Below are positions 1 to 13,395 of a stretch of DNA of 64,000 bases, piece by piece. The DNA comes from Sambucus nigra (taxonomy: Eukaryota; Streptophyta; Magnoliopsida; Dipsacales; Adoxaceae). The notes below the pieces were generated by a model. It was not told where the DNA came from. It was given only the letters and a program-made list of their open reading frames with translations, and made no database searches. The stretch is from positions 696,057,757 through 696,121,756 of the forward strand of contig OX422209.1 of assembly GCA_949130495.1 (NCBI GenBank), in the 5' to 3' direction. The position numbers and the translations under genes were made by a program. Numbering within the stretch: the stretch's first letter is position 1; each line of letters opens with the position of its first letter.

Positions 1-204
1 TTTCTCCAATTTTACCTACAATTCTTCTATAATTATAATTAACCCCATTTCAGCATAATTCATATAATATTTAATTGAATTATTGGGACAGGGTATCACT
101 GGTCGGAATATAATGTTTATGATTAATCAGATAAAAATTTTCTACAAGGTATGAGGAATACGTACAATAATTATGGTATCATTACTAAGTCCCCTTTAGT
201 GTGA

Positions 205-1010
205 AGGATGTTAAGATATCCACTATGGACCTTTGCCATCAACGACCTGGTCATTTAAATTTTAGAGATCTTACGAGATTAGTTAAGAATGACCTAGTTT
301 GTGTCTTCCTTCACATGGAAGTCCAACTTCCTTGATTTGTGGTCCTTAAAAACTAGGGAAAAAAATCAAGAGTCCCTATAGGAAGTTACATACTATTACC
401 CCCTCATGTGTGTTAGAGTCAATACACATGGATTTTATGGGTCCAATGTGTAGAGACAACATTGGTGGTAATAAATACATTTCGATAATGGTCGATGACT
501 TTTCGAGATATTCCATTTTTGCATTTCTTAGGTAAAAGGCCCATGCTTGTGAGCTCCTTATAACCAAATGTCGTCTACTTCATAATCAACACAATGTTTC
601 CATCAATAGACTGAGAAGTGACAATGGCATGGGGTTTATCAACGTCGGTATTGGTGCATATTATGATGGTATAGGCATCAAATATGATTTTTTAATGGTA
701 GGCACACCTTAAAAAATGGGATTATTGCAAGGAAAAATAAGACTATCCAAGAGGTGGAGCAAACCATGATCCTTAGTAGGAACATTCCTTGATGATTTTG
801 GCCGGAGATGTTAACATCGCATGCCACACGGTGAATAAGGTTTATTTTCATTCACACACACTTCAAACTCCATATGAGTTGTGGATTGGTAAGAAACCCA
901 ACTTATCATATTTTTGAGTTTTTGGGAGTCCTTTTTATATCCTTAGAGATAAAAAGAATTTATGAAAATTCAACTCTATAAGTGATGTGGGAATATTTTT
1001 AGAATATTCA
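205..1010 (+). pseudogene. Copia GAG-pre-integrase and integrase, degenerate
   Basis: Around 225-330 a pre-integrase signature (HQRPGHLNFRDLT) is readable, followed near 420-530 by the integrase core start HMDFMGP and VDDFSRY, and near 605-640 by RLRSDNGMGF. These carry the first two catalytic Asp residues of the DDE triad. Near 715-760 the third motif reads NGIIARKNKTIQE, where the usual Glu of the copia ERKN motif is Ala. In-frame stops and at least two frame changes are present. Integrase normally inserts the cDNA copy into the host chromosome; this copy cannot. Confidence 0.8.
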
Positions 1011-1379
1011 TCGACACGTAAAGCCTATAAGGTGTATAATCTTAAAAGCTCTAAGGTCATGGACTCGATAAACACCATGATTAGAGATGATGCGCCGACT
1101 ATGCTTATTGGCCATGATATTTCGTGTGAGAACGCCTGATGATGATCCCATTGTTCCCTACACCACCATAGTGGATCCAACTCTTAAAAAAGAGGATCCA
1201 TCCTTTTGGGTTAAAAGGAGTCATTACCTATTGACATACTTGGTAATTCCACACTAGGTGTCAAGAATTGCACTCAACTAGAGAATGTGGTTAAAGACTT
1301 TCGCTACACTTACACGGTAGATACCAAGAATGTGAAGTAAGTACTCATGGATGAGCATTGTATAAGTTCTATGCAAGAA

Positions 1380-2126
1380 GAGTTGCTTCATTTTTGAAAG
1401 AAAAATATTTGGGAATTAGTCCCCCAACAAAGCAAGACTAACATGATTGGTACCTAGTGTATGTACAAAGACAAGCTGGATGATAATGGAACCATCATTT
1501 ACAATAAGGACAAGTTGGTCATTTAAGGTTACACGTGAATTCAATGTGTAGACTTTGACGAGACATTCACTATTGTTGCTAATCTTGAGTTTGTCCACTT
1601 ACTACTCACCATATCATGTTATCTACTTTTTAGGCTCTACCAAATGGATGTCAAAAATGCCTTTATTAATAACATACTTCAGGAGGAGGTTTATGTGGAA
1701 CAACCAACTGGGTTTGATGATCCAAAACACCCAAAACATGTCTTTTATGGTTTAAAGTAAGCACCCCGTGCTTGGTATGAAAGGTTAACTTCTTATCTCT
1801 TAGCTCGTGGCTTCAATAGATGAGGAGTTGATGTGACGTTATTATTTAGAAGATAGGGTGGTGCTATCGTAGTTGTCCAAGTTTATGTGGATGACATATT
1901 CTTTGAATCCACATGTTCCCAATATTCTCATACTTTTGAGGAGGAGATGAAGAGCAAATTTGAGATGAGTATGAATGGTGAACTTACTTTCTTCCCAGTT
2001 CTCCAAATGCATCAACTCAAGAATGGGATATTTATTTCTCAATTTAAATATGCTAGGGATCTAGTAAAAATGTTTAGACTCCTCCAAGAACTCTCACAAA
2101 CCCATGAGTTCTTTGATAAATATTAG
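1380..2126 (+). pseudogene. Copia reverse transcriptase, degenerate
   Basis: RT signature blocks occur in order: VDFDETF (about 1550), LYQMDVKNAFIN (about 1640), VEQPTGFDDP (about 1700), APRAWYERL (about 1760) and the catalytic YVDDIFF (about 1885), then the connection segment with LKNGIFISQFKYARDLVKMF (about 2020-2075). Both Asp of the YVDD box and the Asp of the DVKNAF box are kept. Stop codons before APRAWY and frame changes elsewhere make it a pseudogene. Confidence 0.85.
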
Positions 2127-2677
2127 TAAATACATTTTAGGTAAGAACGTAGGGCAACAACTCTATAGGAGTATGTTAGGTAGTCTCCTCTACTTGATCA
2201 CTAGTCATCTCAATATCACCTTTAGTGTTGGAGTTTTTTCACGCTACCAACAATCTCCAAAAGAGTTACACTTGCTTCCACTTAAATGTATAATCAAATA
2301 CGTGAGTGACACTCTTTCAAACTGCATTTGGTATTCCTTTTATACCGATGATCATTTGTCGTCTTATTTGGATGCTGATTGGGTCGGGAATGTTGATTGT
2401 TGTAAAATCATATCGGGTGGATGCTTTTACTTTCGGAGTGATCTTATCTCATGGAAAAGCAAGAAGAAAAACTCCATTTCTTTGTCCACAGCGAAGGCCA
2501 AGTACATAATTTCCAGGAATTATTGCACACAACTTTATGGATGAAGGGGATTATGGTATTACTCATGGCATAATGACTATTTCTTGCAATAATACAAGTG
2601 CAATCCACATTTCTCATAATCCCACCCAACATTCTCATACGAAGGAGATTAGGAACGATGAGCACTTTATTCGTGAT
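2104..2677 (+). pseudogene. Copia RNase H, cut at its 3' end
   Basis: The frame opening at 2104 reads through YRSMLGSLLYL, YLDADWVGN (catalytic Asp), ISGGCFYF, LISWKSKKKNSISLSTAKAKY (the usual AEAEY is changed to AKAKY, losing the catalytic Glu) and TQLYG. After 2545 the frame shifts but CNNTSAIHISHNPTQHSHTKE and NDEHFIRD can still be read. The domain then stops abruptly at the gypsy LTR border. RNase H removes the RNA template during retrotransposon replication. Confidence 0.85.
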
Positions 2678-5564
2678 TGTGACACCCCGCCTAATTAAAT
2701 ACCGGGCGATCACTCCTTTATTAAATTAAAATCAAGGTGAACAGTTGGTTCATTCTTAGCATCACTGTCGTAAAAATACTTTTCCAATTTAAACACCCTA
2801 AATAATTAAGCTAAAACCATATTCTCATTTTCTTAAATCCGGTTATAAAACCTTAAATCATTAACATCTAAAGAGTCACACATTAAGAATAAAAATAGAA
2901 TTGAACATACACGAATTTAATCATTAATAATAAATCCCAACATTTACAACACTAAAGGAAAACATCCTGACAGTAATAAATCCCGAAATAAAGGTACTGA
3001 AAGTAAAAATTTCAATCTCTGACTATACCAACTAAATAATAGAAAGAGGGCGACACATGCCCCTGCTGGATAAAACTGAACTAGGAGTAGAATCAAATGG
3101 ATGAAGTCGTCTAAACAACAGGCCTGCAACTCCCACCTAAGCTGCAGCACGTTCCTTCCAAAGGATCCTAAGTAAGACGCCCCTGTGGCTGGGCACCTGT
3201 AATACATACATATATATACAAGAGAGAAAAGGAAATAGAAACGGGTCAGAGCCCGATAGTGTATATGATTTAAAAATTCGTTTAGCAAGTATTTAAATTG
3301 ATACAGGCCAATGCAACAACATATTAGTGCGACACTCTCTTGAGAAATTCTCACCTCTCTTCTAATGTGCACACCTATCGCACTAACCTTCCCAATGGTC
3401 TATCTCGTCATATACCACACTATCTTTCCCCAATGATTTAACTTATCTTAGGTTATTCGCAGGATTTACAACTGAACAACACAAGTATTTAAAACGTAAG
3501 ATTTCAATTTGTAACCAAGGTTCTCCTTTTAACTTTATTAATCAATAAAGTTTTCCAGTGTCATATTATACTTTCTCAAAACAATTATTTATAATTTGAG
3601 TCATCAACCATGTCCTACATATCAAATCACAGTAGGCAGTTCCAGATTTCAGAATTTCATATATATATTAACTACTCGTATAATATATATATCATAACAG
3701 CACCCCACATAAAAACTATGGTGCGGGCATACTCTGCTATCCAATCCCCGTATCAATCGTACTAAAGGGAATACAAGTTCGGAATCACTCTCGAACTGTA
3801 TAAATACATACACAAACAATATTGAGGCGAAGCATAGTTTCCAAGTCCAAGAGGTCAGTACATACCCTCACGTCTCTTAGAACCGTGACTACCGATTCGA
3901 TAGCCTGTACCTAGGATTTCTATCTTCTAGGGTACGAGCCAATATCCCCCATAAGGCACACGAGATAAGATCGTTCCAGCACGGAAATCTCAGGGATAGC
4001 AAGTAGCGCGGGCATGATTTTCACAAGTATATAATATATGCATACACAATCATATAAATATACCACTTTTATTATATCAATTTAGGTTTATCCAATAACC
4101 CACATTCACAACATTTATCCTTATTTTCCCATTATTATTTATCAAGTATAATGGTTCGTTTCTAACTTTAATTCGAAGTATTATGGTTCGTTTCTAACTT
4201 TAATTCGAAGGGTTTTTCCAACTTACTATGTAACCCTCATGGACTCTATTCTTCCAAATGTATAATTCAGTAGATATCCATTTATGTTCCAACGTAACTC
4301 TCTCTTACGTGTCTCTCCCCTTTAATATATACTTACATTATCCCTTATGCAAAATATCCCAAAAATATAGATTTCGCCTTACATTAAAGGATTTTGAATT
4401 TTATTTTCAAAGATGAGAATTTCAAACGGTTTCGAAATCGGAATTAAAATGGAGTTTTAATTAAAAAAAAAATTATTACTTAGAAGAGTCCTCAAAATAT
4501 AAAACTCTCTAAGATTCCTCAAAACATAAAACTTTCTAGTAAAAATAATAGTTTTAGAAATCCGACCGTCTGATCAAGCTGAATTTTTGTCAGCAGTCCT
4601 GTCTCGCCGTTCGCTACAACATACTAAAATTTCAAGCGATTCCAATGGTCCGATCATCCAAAATAATTTTTTTTTAGTGTTTGTATCTGATTAGAACTCT
4701 TTTTTTAATCAAACTCTTAATCCTTTACATGACAAAGGGTTTCCAGAATATCATATAAATCATCACTACATGAAAATTTCCCATCTCAAATCGGGTTTTT
4801 CTTCCATAAATCTCATCCTAATAACTCCTAAACTAATATGGATGATGCATCAACGAAATAAGCAAGATAAACACTTGCCTGGGATTTTCAGAAATCTGGT
4901 TTGGTGTTGAATTTGGTGTGGTTGCGTTCCCCATCTCGCGATCTACGCGTTGGCGGTGGCGGCGGTGCAAACGGTTGAGTTCTGAGCCTTGGAATGCCTT
5001 GAGAGCTCTCTCCTCTCCTCTCCAATGGCCGTTCTAGTGTTTTGAGTTATCTAACCCTAGGAGATAACCTAAACATCTGATATAACCCCTTTAATTTTCG
5101 TGGGTTTAATTACCCAAAAATAAAAAAATGACTAAAATGCCCTCCCGGGGTACTAATTAGGCCTAAAAACGCCCCGAGACCCAAACTAAGCCCCCGGGTA
5201 CACTTTTCTGACTATCTCGACCCTTCCGGACGCGTTGGCACACTCAAAACAACCATACGAACAACCTATAAAATATTCACTTTTATTAATCCACATTTAG
5301 TCCCGACACGACACAGGCACGTCCCGACTTAAATTTCCACAATTGTCATTTTATTCACACGTGACAATATTATAAAAATAAATCTCATATATTACTATAC
5401 TCATCCAGTAATATGCAACAAATAATATATTCCCAATAATTACTAACTCTTGTCACGCTAGTAATTATTTAAAACAACATTTCGGATTAAAATTAAATTA
5501 ATTTATCTCAATTAAATTTAATAAATCCCATAATTTAAAAGCTATAAAAATACGGGGTATTACA
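2678..5564 (-). repeat. Left (3') LTR of the gypsy-type element
   Basis: 2887 bp. On the plus strand it begins TGTGACACCCCG and ends CGGGGTATTACA, short inverted ends typical of LTRs. It matches 9898-12795 almost base for base, with scattered substitutions and small indels. A 32-bp duplication lies at 4146-4209 in both copies. The minus-strand ORF at 2944-3372 is kept in both copies, but has no domain and lies in the transcribed end region, so I treat it as non-coding. Confidence 0.92.
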
Positions 5565-5578
5565 TACTTCCCCCTTAA
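5565..5578 (-). other. Polypurine tract of the gypsy-type element
   Basis: Minus-strand sequence TTAAGGGGGAAGTA lies directly next to the TGTAATACC end of the left LTR. This is the primer site for second-strand synthesis and fixes the element orientation as minus. Confidence 0.85.
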
Positions 5579-8500
5579 TAACGGAATTTCGTCCCGAAAT
5601 TCGAAAAATAAGGCCTCTAGCACAATTCTGGATATCCTTTTCCGTACACAAACTAACTACACATTAGGGCGCTCAATCACTATAGCCCTTTCTTCACAGC
5701 AACATTGTTTTACATTCTCATTGGAGACACTTCACATTGCACTCCCAACTGAAAACATTTGAATAGGTTACGTCTATACGTTATAAATTCCATTATCTTA
5801 CTATAATTAGGAGGCCGCACCTCACTACATGGCAACTACTCGAATTTATTCATACACAAAATTCCCATTCTAAGAAGATCATACAAACATTTGACCACTC
5901 TTGACTGCCTAAAACAGTCGTGGAATTCCACCATAGTTATCGGATATTTTCTCGACCGATCCAAAAATTCTGATTATCTACTCTCCTCTAAACATACGGA
6001 AGGAGAATAGTCGAGGTTCTTCCATAACAAGACCTTAATAAGTACCTCGTACGCGACAAACAGGTACGAGTGCTTCTACAGAGCATTCTTGAAATCATCG
6101 TACCAAGATTCCAAAATCTCCTTCACGTGGCTCCACTAATCTTTAATCACCATGCGCTTATTCCCTGGCTAAGGGTGATACATCCTATTCGAAATGAAAT
6201 CTTATCTCCGCTAGTTCCTGAAATCCCATATCAAAGGTGGGATTCACCAATCTCATCCAGATTCAGAAATTATACTGCGTCGGACCATGCACTGGCGCGA
6301 TCCTTCCTTTCAAAGGAAGTCTGGGGCATACTAGTTAATATTGTAAGCCAGCCCAAAGGAATATCAATCACTTCCTTCTCGGCGACTTAATTCACATGTT
6401 CGGGATAAACCCTTGATCTTGTTTTGAGGATGGCAACCCATCCAAGAACTTTACCGACTTTACCAACCTCTTCCAATTTCAGGAATTTTCGATAAACTCA
6501 AAATTCTTTGGTTGATTCTCCTCTTTCAACCAAACCTTACCTATGGGCAGTGCATGTAGAGACTACTCACTATGTCTCGCTAAACATTGATTCTTCCCTT
6601 GAAATGTCTCACATTAAGTGACACGTAATACTCCCCTTCCTTCCTTGGAGTATGCCGAAAGTTCCGACCCGTGCTCTTCTCTCCACGAAGCGCACTTCTA
6701 GATCTCTTATACTATACTAACATCATTACTCTTTGTATGCGCAAGTCGCTCTTACACTTGACTAATAACAACTCCGCTCCGGGTGTGCTTCATAACAATT
6801 AAATTCTACTCTATTCGAGGAATACCAATTCTTGAATGGCTTCCCACAGCCTTCCAATCAAGTTAGGGCGTGCTATTCTAATTGCACACTTATGTATGGA
6901 TTATCGCCCCTCATGTGACGTTTAATCCACTCTATCACTTACACTTCGTTATACTAGTCCCACAAACATATATTTCACACGTCTATTACCACGTCCCTTC
7001 GACTCGGACTATTTTAATTGTAGTTAACCAAGATGCCCACATTTTTGCAACACTCCGACCGCCCTGGGAGAGCGAACGGCGTTCTATTCATCTGTAGGAC
7101 TAACTAAATTCAACGGAATAGAAGGAATAGGGCATTCAAATTCCATGACAACAAAAGAGGAATAATAATTCTCAACCTTCCTCAGATAAGTACAACAATT
7201 TTCCCAAATAGGTACAACAACCAAAATAAATCACTAACGCTCTATTCATCAAAATAATTACAGGTCATCTCTTTTGTATAATATAAAGTTCTTTCCAGAT
7301 AATCCATGCTAAAAATCATTCCAACTCTTTATTCACCTTGTGTTCTGTACGCGGTTATGACATTTGGGTACTCTCAATCACTCTAGAAATCAAAATTCTT
7401 AAATTCTCCTTATCATCGTTCCACCCCTCAACTCGTGGGGATAACTTTCAATGCTTTCCTACCACAAAAATCCAGCTCCAATGACCTTAAAACAAAATTC
7501 AACTTCCAACTTACATACATAATTACTTGATCCCATTTCGACCAGGGTACCGAACTCATGGAATAGTGACCAAATGTCTCCCTATTTCCAACCTTATGCT
7601 AAGTTTCATGCGTGGGATGTCTCGCAAAGCGAAATCCAAACAAGGAACCCCCCCGGATACACTACTACCTAGCATTGTCGATTATCGAAATCCGTTAGGT
7701 CCTCCGTCCATAGTGTATACCCCTTTATTCCGCCCCTTGACAGAAAAGTTACAATTTCTCCCGTAATTATGCTTAACAAAGAACGTTTCACCAATTTCAC
7801 TATCGTCCCGTATTGGTTGATGGTAATTACATTCTATAAACCTCGGATACATACGATCGAAATTCTCTAAATTTCCTTTTTCTAACATTAGGGGTATAAC
7901 TCTTAACTCCCACATCTTTTAAGGATAAATATAACACTGCACTCTTCCTATCACTAAGTCCGGAGTGCTAAACATAATACTGAGTCAAATCTTTTCGCTC
8001 AACGGTAAATCCCGGTACATACTGAATCATACTGACAAAGTCTATACATACATTGGTATCGAATATCTCGATCCCACTATCTCCTCCGAAGTCTCTAGGA
8101 TAGATAATATAAGTGTGAGTCCAACCTTCTTACAGGTAAAGCCTCGCCAAAACAAAACGTGTTGCACTAATGTAACTACTCCGATAGCCTTGCAATAAAT
8201 GCCCACTATCATACTACCCATTTCTCTAACATTTTAACAAAGATAATATCATACTCGTGTATCGCATCACTACAACGAGTAACCTCAATAAAGTATAAAA
8301 CACTGTTAATATACTCATTCATCCCCCGCGGATAGCACCAAAGAAAAATCCCGCTATACTAAGGAAAAAAATTCACATAATGGTAACATTTATAATGATA
8401 TGCATTAAACTCGTCTCACATGCTAATCTAGCAATGAACAAAATATGGTGACTCGCTCGTGTCACATAAACACGTCGCATCCTCTAAGGATACAACTTAT

Positions 8501-9883
8501 ACTTCCATCCTGGCAATCGTCTTAGCTGCACAAATGGTTTTCGGACGTAACACGTCTGCCCAAACCAAAACAAAGTTATTTTTAATCGTCGTCCTTTACT
8601 AAGCACCGTATTCTTGTCCCTTTTTCTCACTTTGGAACATATTATCGCGAGCAATTTCACTCCGCACAAAATACCTCAACACATAATCCACTTACCACCT
8701 TTCCTACTAACCAGGTTAGGATTGTCCTTCTCTCGGACTTTAGTAGACTCGATTCCTGTTAGCCATCTCGGTTGTTCCCTTAGCTTTTTAGGCCATAAAG
8801 ATCATGTTACTATCTATAATAGTACTTACTGAATTTACCATCACTTGGTAAGAATTTAACTATCTGAAGCATTTAAATGGTTTTCCTGATGTGTATCCAC
8901 ATCCTTTTGTGGTGCTATACCACCACCGTTGTATTCAGTCTTATTCTCGACTAAATTCTTCGATTCCTTTAACTTCCCCCACAAAGAAGCGTTATCATCT
9001 ATATTGACAAAATATGACATTGTCAACCTCTGAATCGGTCGTCCATCAGAATTTCCTCCTCAAGTATTATCAACTATTATTACAAGTTGGTCTCCCACTT
9101 GGAGTCGTTTCCTCCACTAGTATCTACCTCTTTCGATACAAAATTTGCTAACGATTAGGATTCATATCCATAATTGGACTTCTGTTATGCCCTCCTGCGA
9201 TGAGTTCAGAACCACGTTTTCTTCTCATCCTGAACAGTTGAGGAAGGAACATACGGTCAACACTGTACCTAAGGTTCTCCTATAGGCATAGCATTCCACT
9301 TCTAAAATTGGTGGTTGACTCCAACCATTATAATTTCGTCCCGAAAGCCAAGAAAATTTTCTCTAAATTTTCACTTTCAGTTTGCCACACTCCGTCCTAT
9401 ATTTAAGCCTTTGGATACTTTACCTCCTTTGGTAAACACATACAATTTTCGCGTTTCTAAAATTTCCTACTGACAGTCTCTACACATTTTTGTAATACGT
9501 TGGGTAAGTTTACCCTCGCACCTCATTTGACTATAACAGCATTTGAAAATCATTGCTGCACCTTAGTCGCCTTTCTAGTCGTGGCTTCTCGTGCCATAAT
9601 GGAGGTGACCTCGACTACGGTCATCATCCTCGGATATATTTCATAATCTCAACTGAGCCCTGCCTCCTGATGTACGCTTAACGGTCCTCTTCTGACATCC
9701 GTCATCACTCGGCACATGCACACATCCGAACGAAATTAGAATTCACTAGTGTATACACATTATAGCAGGAGAACGAAATCTCGTCAAAGGCATCGACAAT
9801 CCTAAACATAGGACTCTATAATAAACAAAGCAACGCTGAAAGCATAATAAGCCATACAGATCCAAAGGACACTATAACCTGAT
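5579..9883 (-). other. Interior of the gypsy-type element, no readable genes
   Basis: About 4.3 kb between PPT and PBS. I searched both strands for retroviral signatures (zinc knuckle, protease DSG, RT YxDD, integrase HHCC/DDE) and found none. The longest frames (6070-6390 plus, 7682-7915 minus, 8484-8669 minus) have no recognisable domain and look like chance ORFs. Only the extreme left end (minus strand, about 5580-5620) resembles the tail of a gypsy polyprotein. It may be a badly decayed pol region or a cargo-like non-coding interior. Confidence 0.6.
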
Positions 9884-9895
9884 GCTCTGATACCA
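9884..9895 (-). other. Primer-binding site, initiator tRNA-Met type
   Basis: The minus strand reads TGGTATCAGAGC, complementary to the 3' end of plant initiator tRNA-Met, two bases from the LTR. It is where minus-strand DNA synthesis would start and marks the right LTR as the 5' LTR. Confidence 0.9.
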
Positions 9896-9897
9896 CC

Positions 9898-12795
9898 TGT
9901 GACACCCCGCCTAATTAAATATCGGGCGATCACTCATTTATTAAATTAAAATCAAGGTGAACAGTTGGTTCATTCTTAGCATCACTGTCGTAAAAATACT
10001 TTTCCAATTTAAACACCCTAAATAATTAAGCTAAGTGTCAAAACCATTTAAAACCTTATTCTCATTTTATTAAATCCGGTTATAAAACCTTAAACCATTA
10101 ACATCTAAAGAGTCACACATTAAGAATAAAAATAGAATTGAACATACACGAATTTAATCATCAATAATAAATCCCAACATTTACAACACTAAAGGAAAAC
10201 ATCCTGACAGTAATAAATCCCGAAATAAAGGTACTGAAAGTAAAAATTTCAATCTCTGACTATACCAACTAAATAATAGAAAGAGGGCGACACATGCCCC
10301 TGCTGGATAAAACTGAACTAGGAGTAGAATCAAATGGATGAAGTCGTCTAAACAACAGGTCTGCAACTCCCACCTAAGCTGCAGCACGTTCCTTCCAAAG
10401 GATCCTAAGTAAGACGCCCCTGTGGCTGGGCACCTGTAATACATACATATATATACAAGCGAGAAAAGGAAATAGAAACGGGTCAGAGCCCGATAGTGTA
10501 TATGATTTAAAAATTCGTTTAGCAAGTATTTAAATTGACACAGGCCAATGCAACAACATATTAGTGCGACACTCTCTTGAGAAATTCTCACCTCTCTTCT
10601 AATGTGCCCACCTATCGCACTAACCTTCCCAATGGTCTATCTCATCATATACCACACTATCTTTCCCCAATGATTTAACTTATCTTAGGTTATTCGCAGG
10701 ATTTACAACTGAACAACACAAGTATTTAAAACGTAAGATTTCAATTTGTAACCAAGGTTCTCCTTTTAACTTTATTAATCAATAAAGTTTTCCAGTGTCA
10801 TATTATACTTTCTCAAAACAATTATTTATAATTTGAGTCATCAACCATGTCCTACATATCAAATCACAGTAGGCAGTTCCAGATTTTAGAATTTCATATA
10901 TATATTAACTACTCGTATAATATATATATCATAACAGCACCCCACATAAAAACTATGGTGCGGGCATACTCTGCTATCCAATCCCCGTATCAATCGTACT
11001 AAAGGGAATACAAGTTCGGAATCACTCTCGAACTGTATAAATACATACACAAACAATATTGAGGCAAAGCATAGTTTCCAAGTCCAAGAGGTCAGTACAT
11101 ACCCTCATGTCTCTTAGGACCGTGACTACCGATTCGATAGCCAGTACCTAGGATTTCTATCTTCTAGGGTACGAGTCAATATCCCCCATAAGGCACACGA
11201 GATAAGATCGTCCCAGCGCGGAAACCTCAGGGATAGCAAGTAGCGTGGGCATGATTTTCACAAGTATATAATATATGGATACACAATCATATAAATATAC
11301 CACTTTTATTATATCAATTTAGGTTTATCCAATAACTCACATTCACAACATTTATCCTTATTTCCCCATTATTATTTATCAAGTATAATGGTTCGTTTCT
11401 AACTTTAATTCGAAGTATAATGGTTCGTTTCTAACTTTAATTCGAAGGGTTTTTCCAACTTACTATGTAACCCTCATGGACTCTATTCTTCCAAATGTAC
11501 AATTCAGTAGATATCCATTATGTTCCAACGTAACTCTCTCTTACGTGTCTCTCCCCTTTAATATATACTTACATTATCCCTTATGCAAAATATCCCAAAA
11601 ATATAGATTTCGCCTTACATTAAAGGATTTTGAATTTTATTTTCAAAGATGAGAATTTCAAACGGTTTCGAAATCGGAATTAAAATGGAGTTTTAATTAA
11701 AAAAAAATTTATTACTGAGAAGAGTCCTCAAAATATAAAACTCTCTAAGAGTCCTCAAAACATAAAACTTTCTAGTAAAAATAATAGTTTTAGAAATCCG
11801 ACCGTCTGATCAAGTTGAATTTTTGTCAGCAGTCCTGTCTCGCCGTTCGCTACAAAATACTGAAATGTCAAGCGATTCCAATGGTCCGATCATCCAAAAT
11901 AATTTTTTTTTAGTGTTTGTATCTGATTAGAACTCTTTTCTTAATCAAACTCTTAATCCTTTATATGACAAAGGGTTTCCAGAATATCATATAAATCATC
12001 ACTACATGAAAATTTCCCATCTCAAATCGGGTTTTTCTTCCATAAATCTCATCCTAATAACTCCTAAACTAATATGGATGATGCATCAACGAAATAAGCA
12101 AGATAAACACTTGCCTGGGATTTTCAGAAATCTGGTTTGGTGTTGAATTTGGTGTGGTTGCGTTCCCCGTCTCGCGATCTACGCGTTGGCGGTGGTGGCG
12201 GTGCAAACGGTTGAGTTTTGAGCCTTGGAATGTCTTGAGAGCTCTCTCCTCTCCTCTCCAATGGCCGTTCTAGTGTTTTGAGTTATCTAACCGTAGGAGA
12301 TAACCTAAACATCTGATATAACCCCTTTAATTTTCGTGGGTTTAATTACCCAAAAATAAAAAAATGACTAAAATGCCCTCCCGGGGTACTAATTAGGCCT
12401 AAAAACGCCCCGAGACCCAAACTAAGCCCCCGGGTACACTTTTATAACTATCTCGACCCTTCTGGACGCGTTGGTGCACTCAAAATGACCATACGAACAA
12501 CCTATAAAATATTCACTTTTATTAATCCACATTTAGTCCCGACACGACACAGGCGCGTCCCGGCTTAAATTTCCACAATTGTCATTTTATTCACACGTGA
12601 CAATATTATAAAAATAAATCTCATATATTACTATACTCATCCAGTAATATGCAACAAATAATATATTCCCAATAATTACTAACTCTTGTCACGCTAGTAA
12701 TTATTTAAAACAACATTTCGGATTAAAATTAAATTAATTTATCTCAATTAAATTTAATAAATCCCATAATTTAAAAGCTATAAAAGCTATAAAAA
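9898..12795 (-). repeat. Right (5') LTR, end truncated
   Basis: Collinear with 2678-5564, but it stops after GCTATAAAAA and lacks the final ~14 bases ending in TATTACA. The TSD expected from the left flank (GTGAT) is also absent. The junction near 12795 is therefore a deletion or rearrangement point. A short extra copy of CTATAAAAG precedes it. Confidence 0.9.
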
Positions 12796-13395
12796 CACTG
12801 AGAATTAGGTGGTTTATCCCTTAAGAATTATCCCACATCCACAGTGTTTCTTGTTACTTTCATATTTAAATATATACTATAGAAGGCTATTAATATCTAG
12901 GTTTAAGACAATAGGGATGTTTGAGTATGTTCTTTCGGGGTTATGTGTTGACTTAATGGTTATTTGTCCACCCCTATCCCTGTGGGGATTCGTCCTTTTA
13001 AAATGATTTTTGTAGAAAGAAAATGTGTGCTGGCCAACATGGGCCAAATGGGAGCATCCTGGATTAGTGGAGCTCTTCCTGAGTTATTTAGGGGTTCACC
13101 CATCAAATAGGGAATTTGTCATATGTTGACCATTTGACAAGCCGAGTGGATGTCATTGGCTAGCTGTCAAAGTTCCAAGCTATCAATCTACTTTTTTGTT
13201 ATCCACTTAAGTAGGGAATACAGTCGAGCTCATGGCTAGGCTGAGGTCTTATACTGATATCTCATTGGTCGGGGCCAAGGTCTTCAGACCATGAGGTTTC
13301 GTTCACAACTATGGCATAACAAAAGTCCTCAAGACTTTGCTTATGTCTGCAAATGAGTGAGTGAAGTATTATCATAATCAATCTTGTGTCAATAT
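12796..13395. other. Unassigned 600 bp
   Basis: It holds one 65-codon ORF (12809-13006) with no recognisable motif. The text is compatible with old retrotransposon debris, but I see no LTR end, PBS or domain. Confidence 0.4.

Larger units (their letters stand above)
1..2677 (+). mobile_element. Ty1/copia relic, SIRE-like pol, 3' cut by gypsy insertion (S1)
   Basis: This is the pol part of a Ty1/copia retrotransposon running left to right: GAG-pre-integrase, integrase, reverse transcriptase and RNase H in the copia order. Every domain carries stops and frameshifts, so it is dead. The RNase H end with TQL after the STA(E) motif and the general wording resemble the SIRE lineage; that assignment is inference. 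The left end lies outside the window. The right end stops in the codons for FIRD, exactly where the gypsy LTR starts at 2678. No matching remainder with the expected TSD (GTGAT) was found after 12795, so the far side was probably deleted. Confidence 0.85.
2678..12795 (-). mobile_element. Ty3/gypsy-type LTR element with very long LTRs, no readable pol (LARD-like)
   Basis: Two near-identical direct repeats of about 2.9 kb (2678-5564 and 9898-12795) flank a 4.3-kb interior. The LTR ends are TGTAATACCCCG and GGGGTGTCACA on the minus strand. A PBS next to the right LTR and a PPT next to the left LTR both place the element on the minus strand. The interior has only short scattered ORFs and no recognisable gag, protease, RT or integrase. 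Upstream of the PPT, the minus strand has a FEFRDEI-like tail of the kind seen at gypsy pol ends, which suggests decay from a Tekay/Del-like chromovirus (inference). A third LTR of the family lies at 33991-36995. Confidence 0.9.

Noticed and set aside
2944..3372. 142-codon minus ORF kept in the LTRs (also 10181-10591)
   Set aside because: The sequence is conserved because the LTRs are conserved; no domain, and it lies in the non-coding transcribed end of the LTR.
6070..6390. 106-codon plus ORF in the gypsy-type interior
   Set aside because: Antisense to the element and without any recognisable motif.
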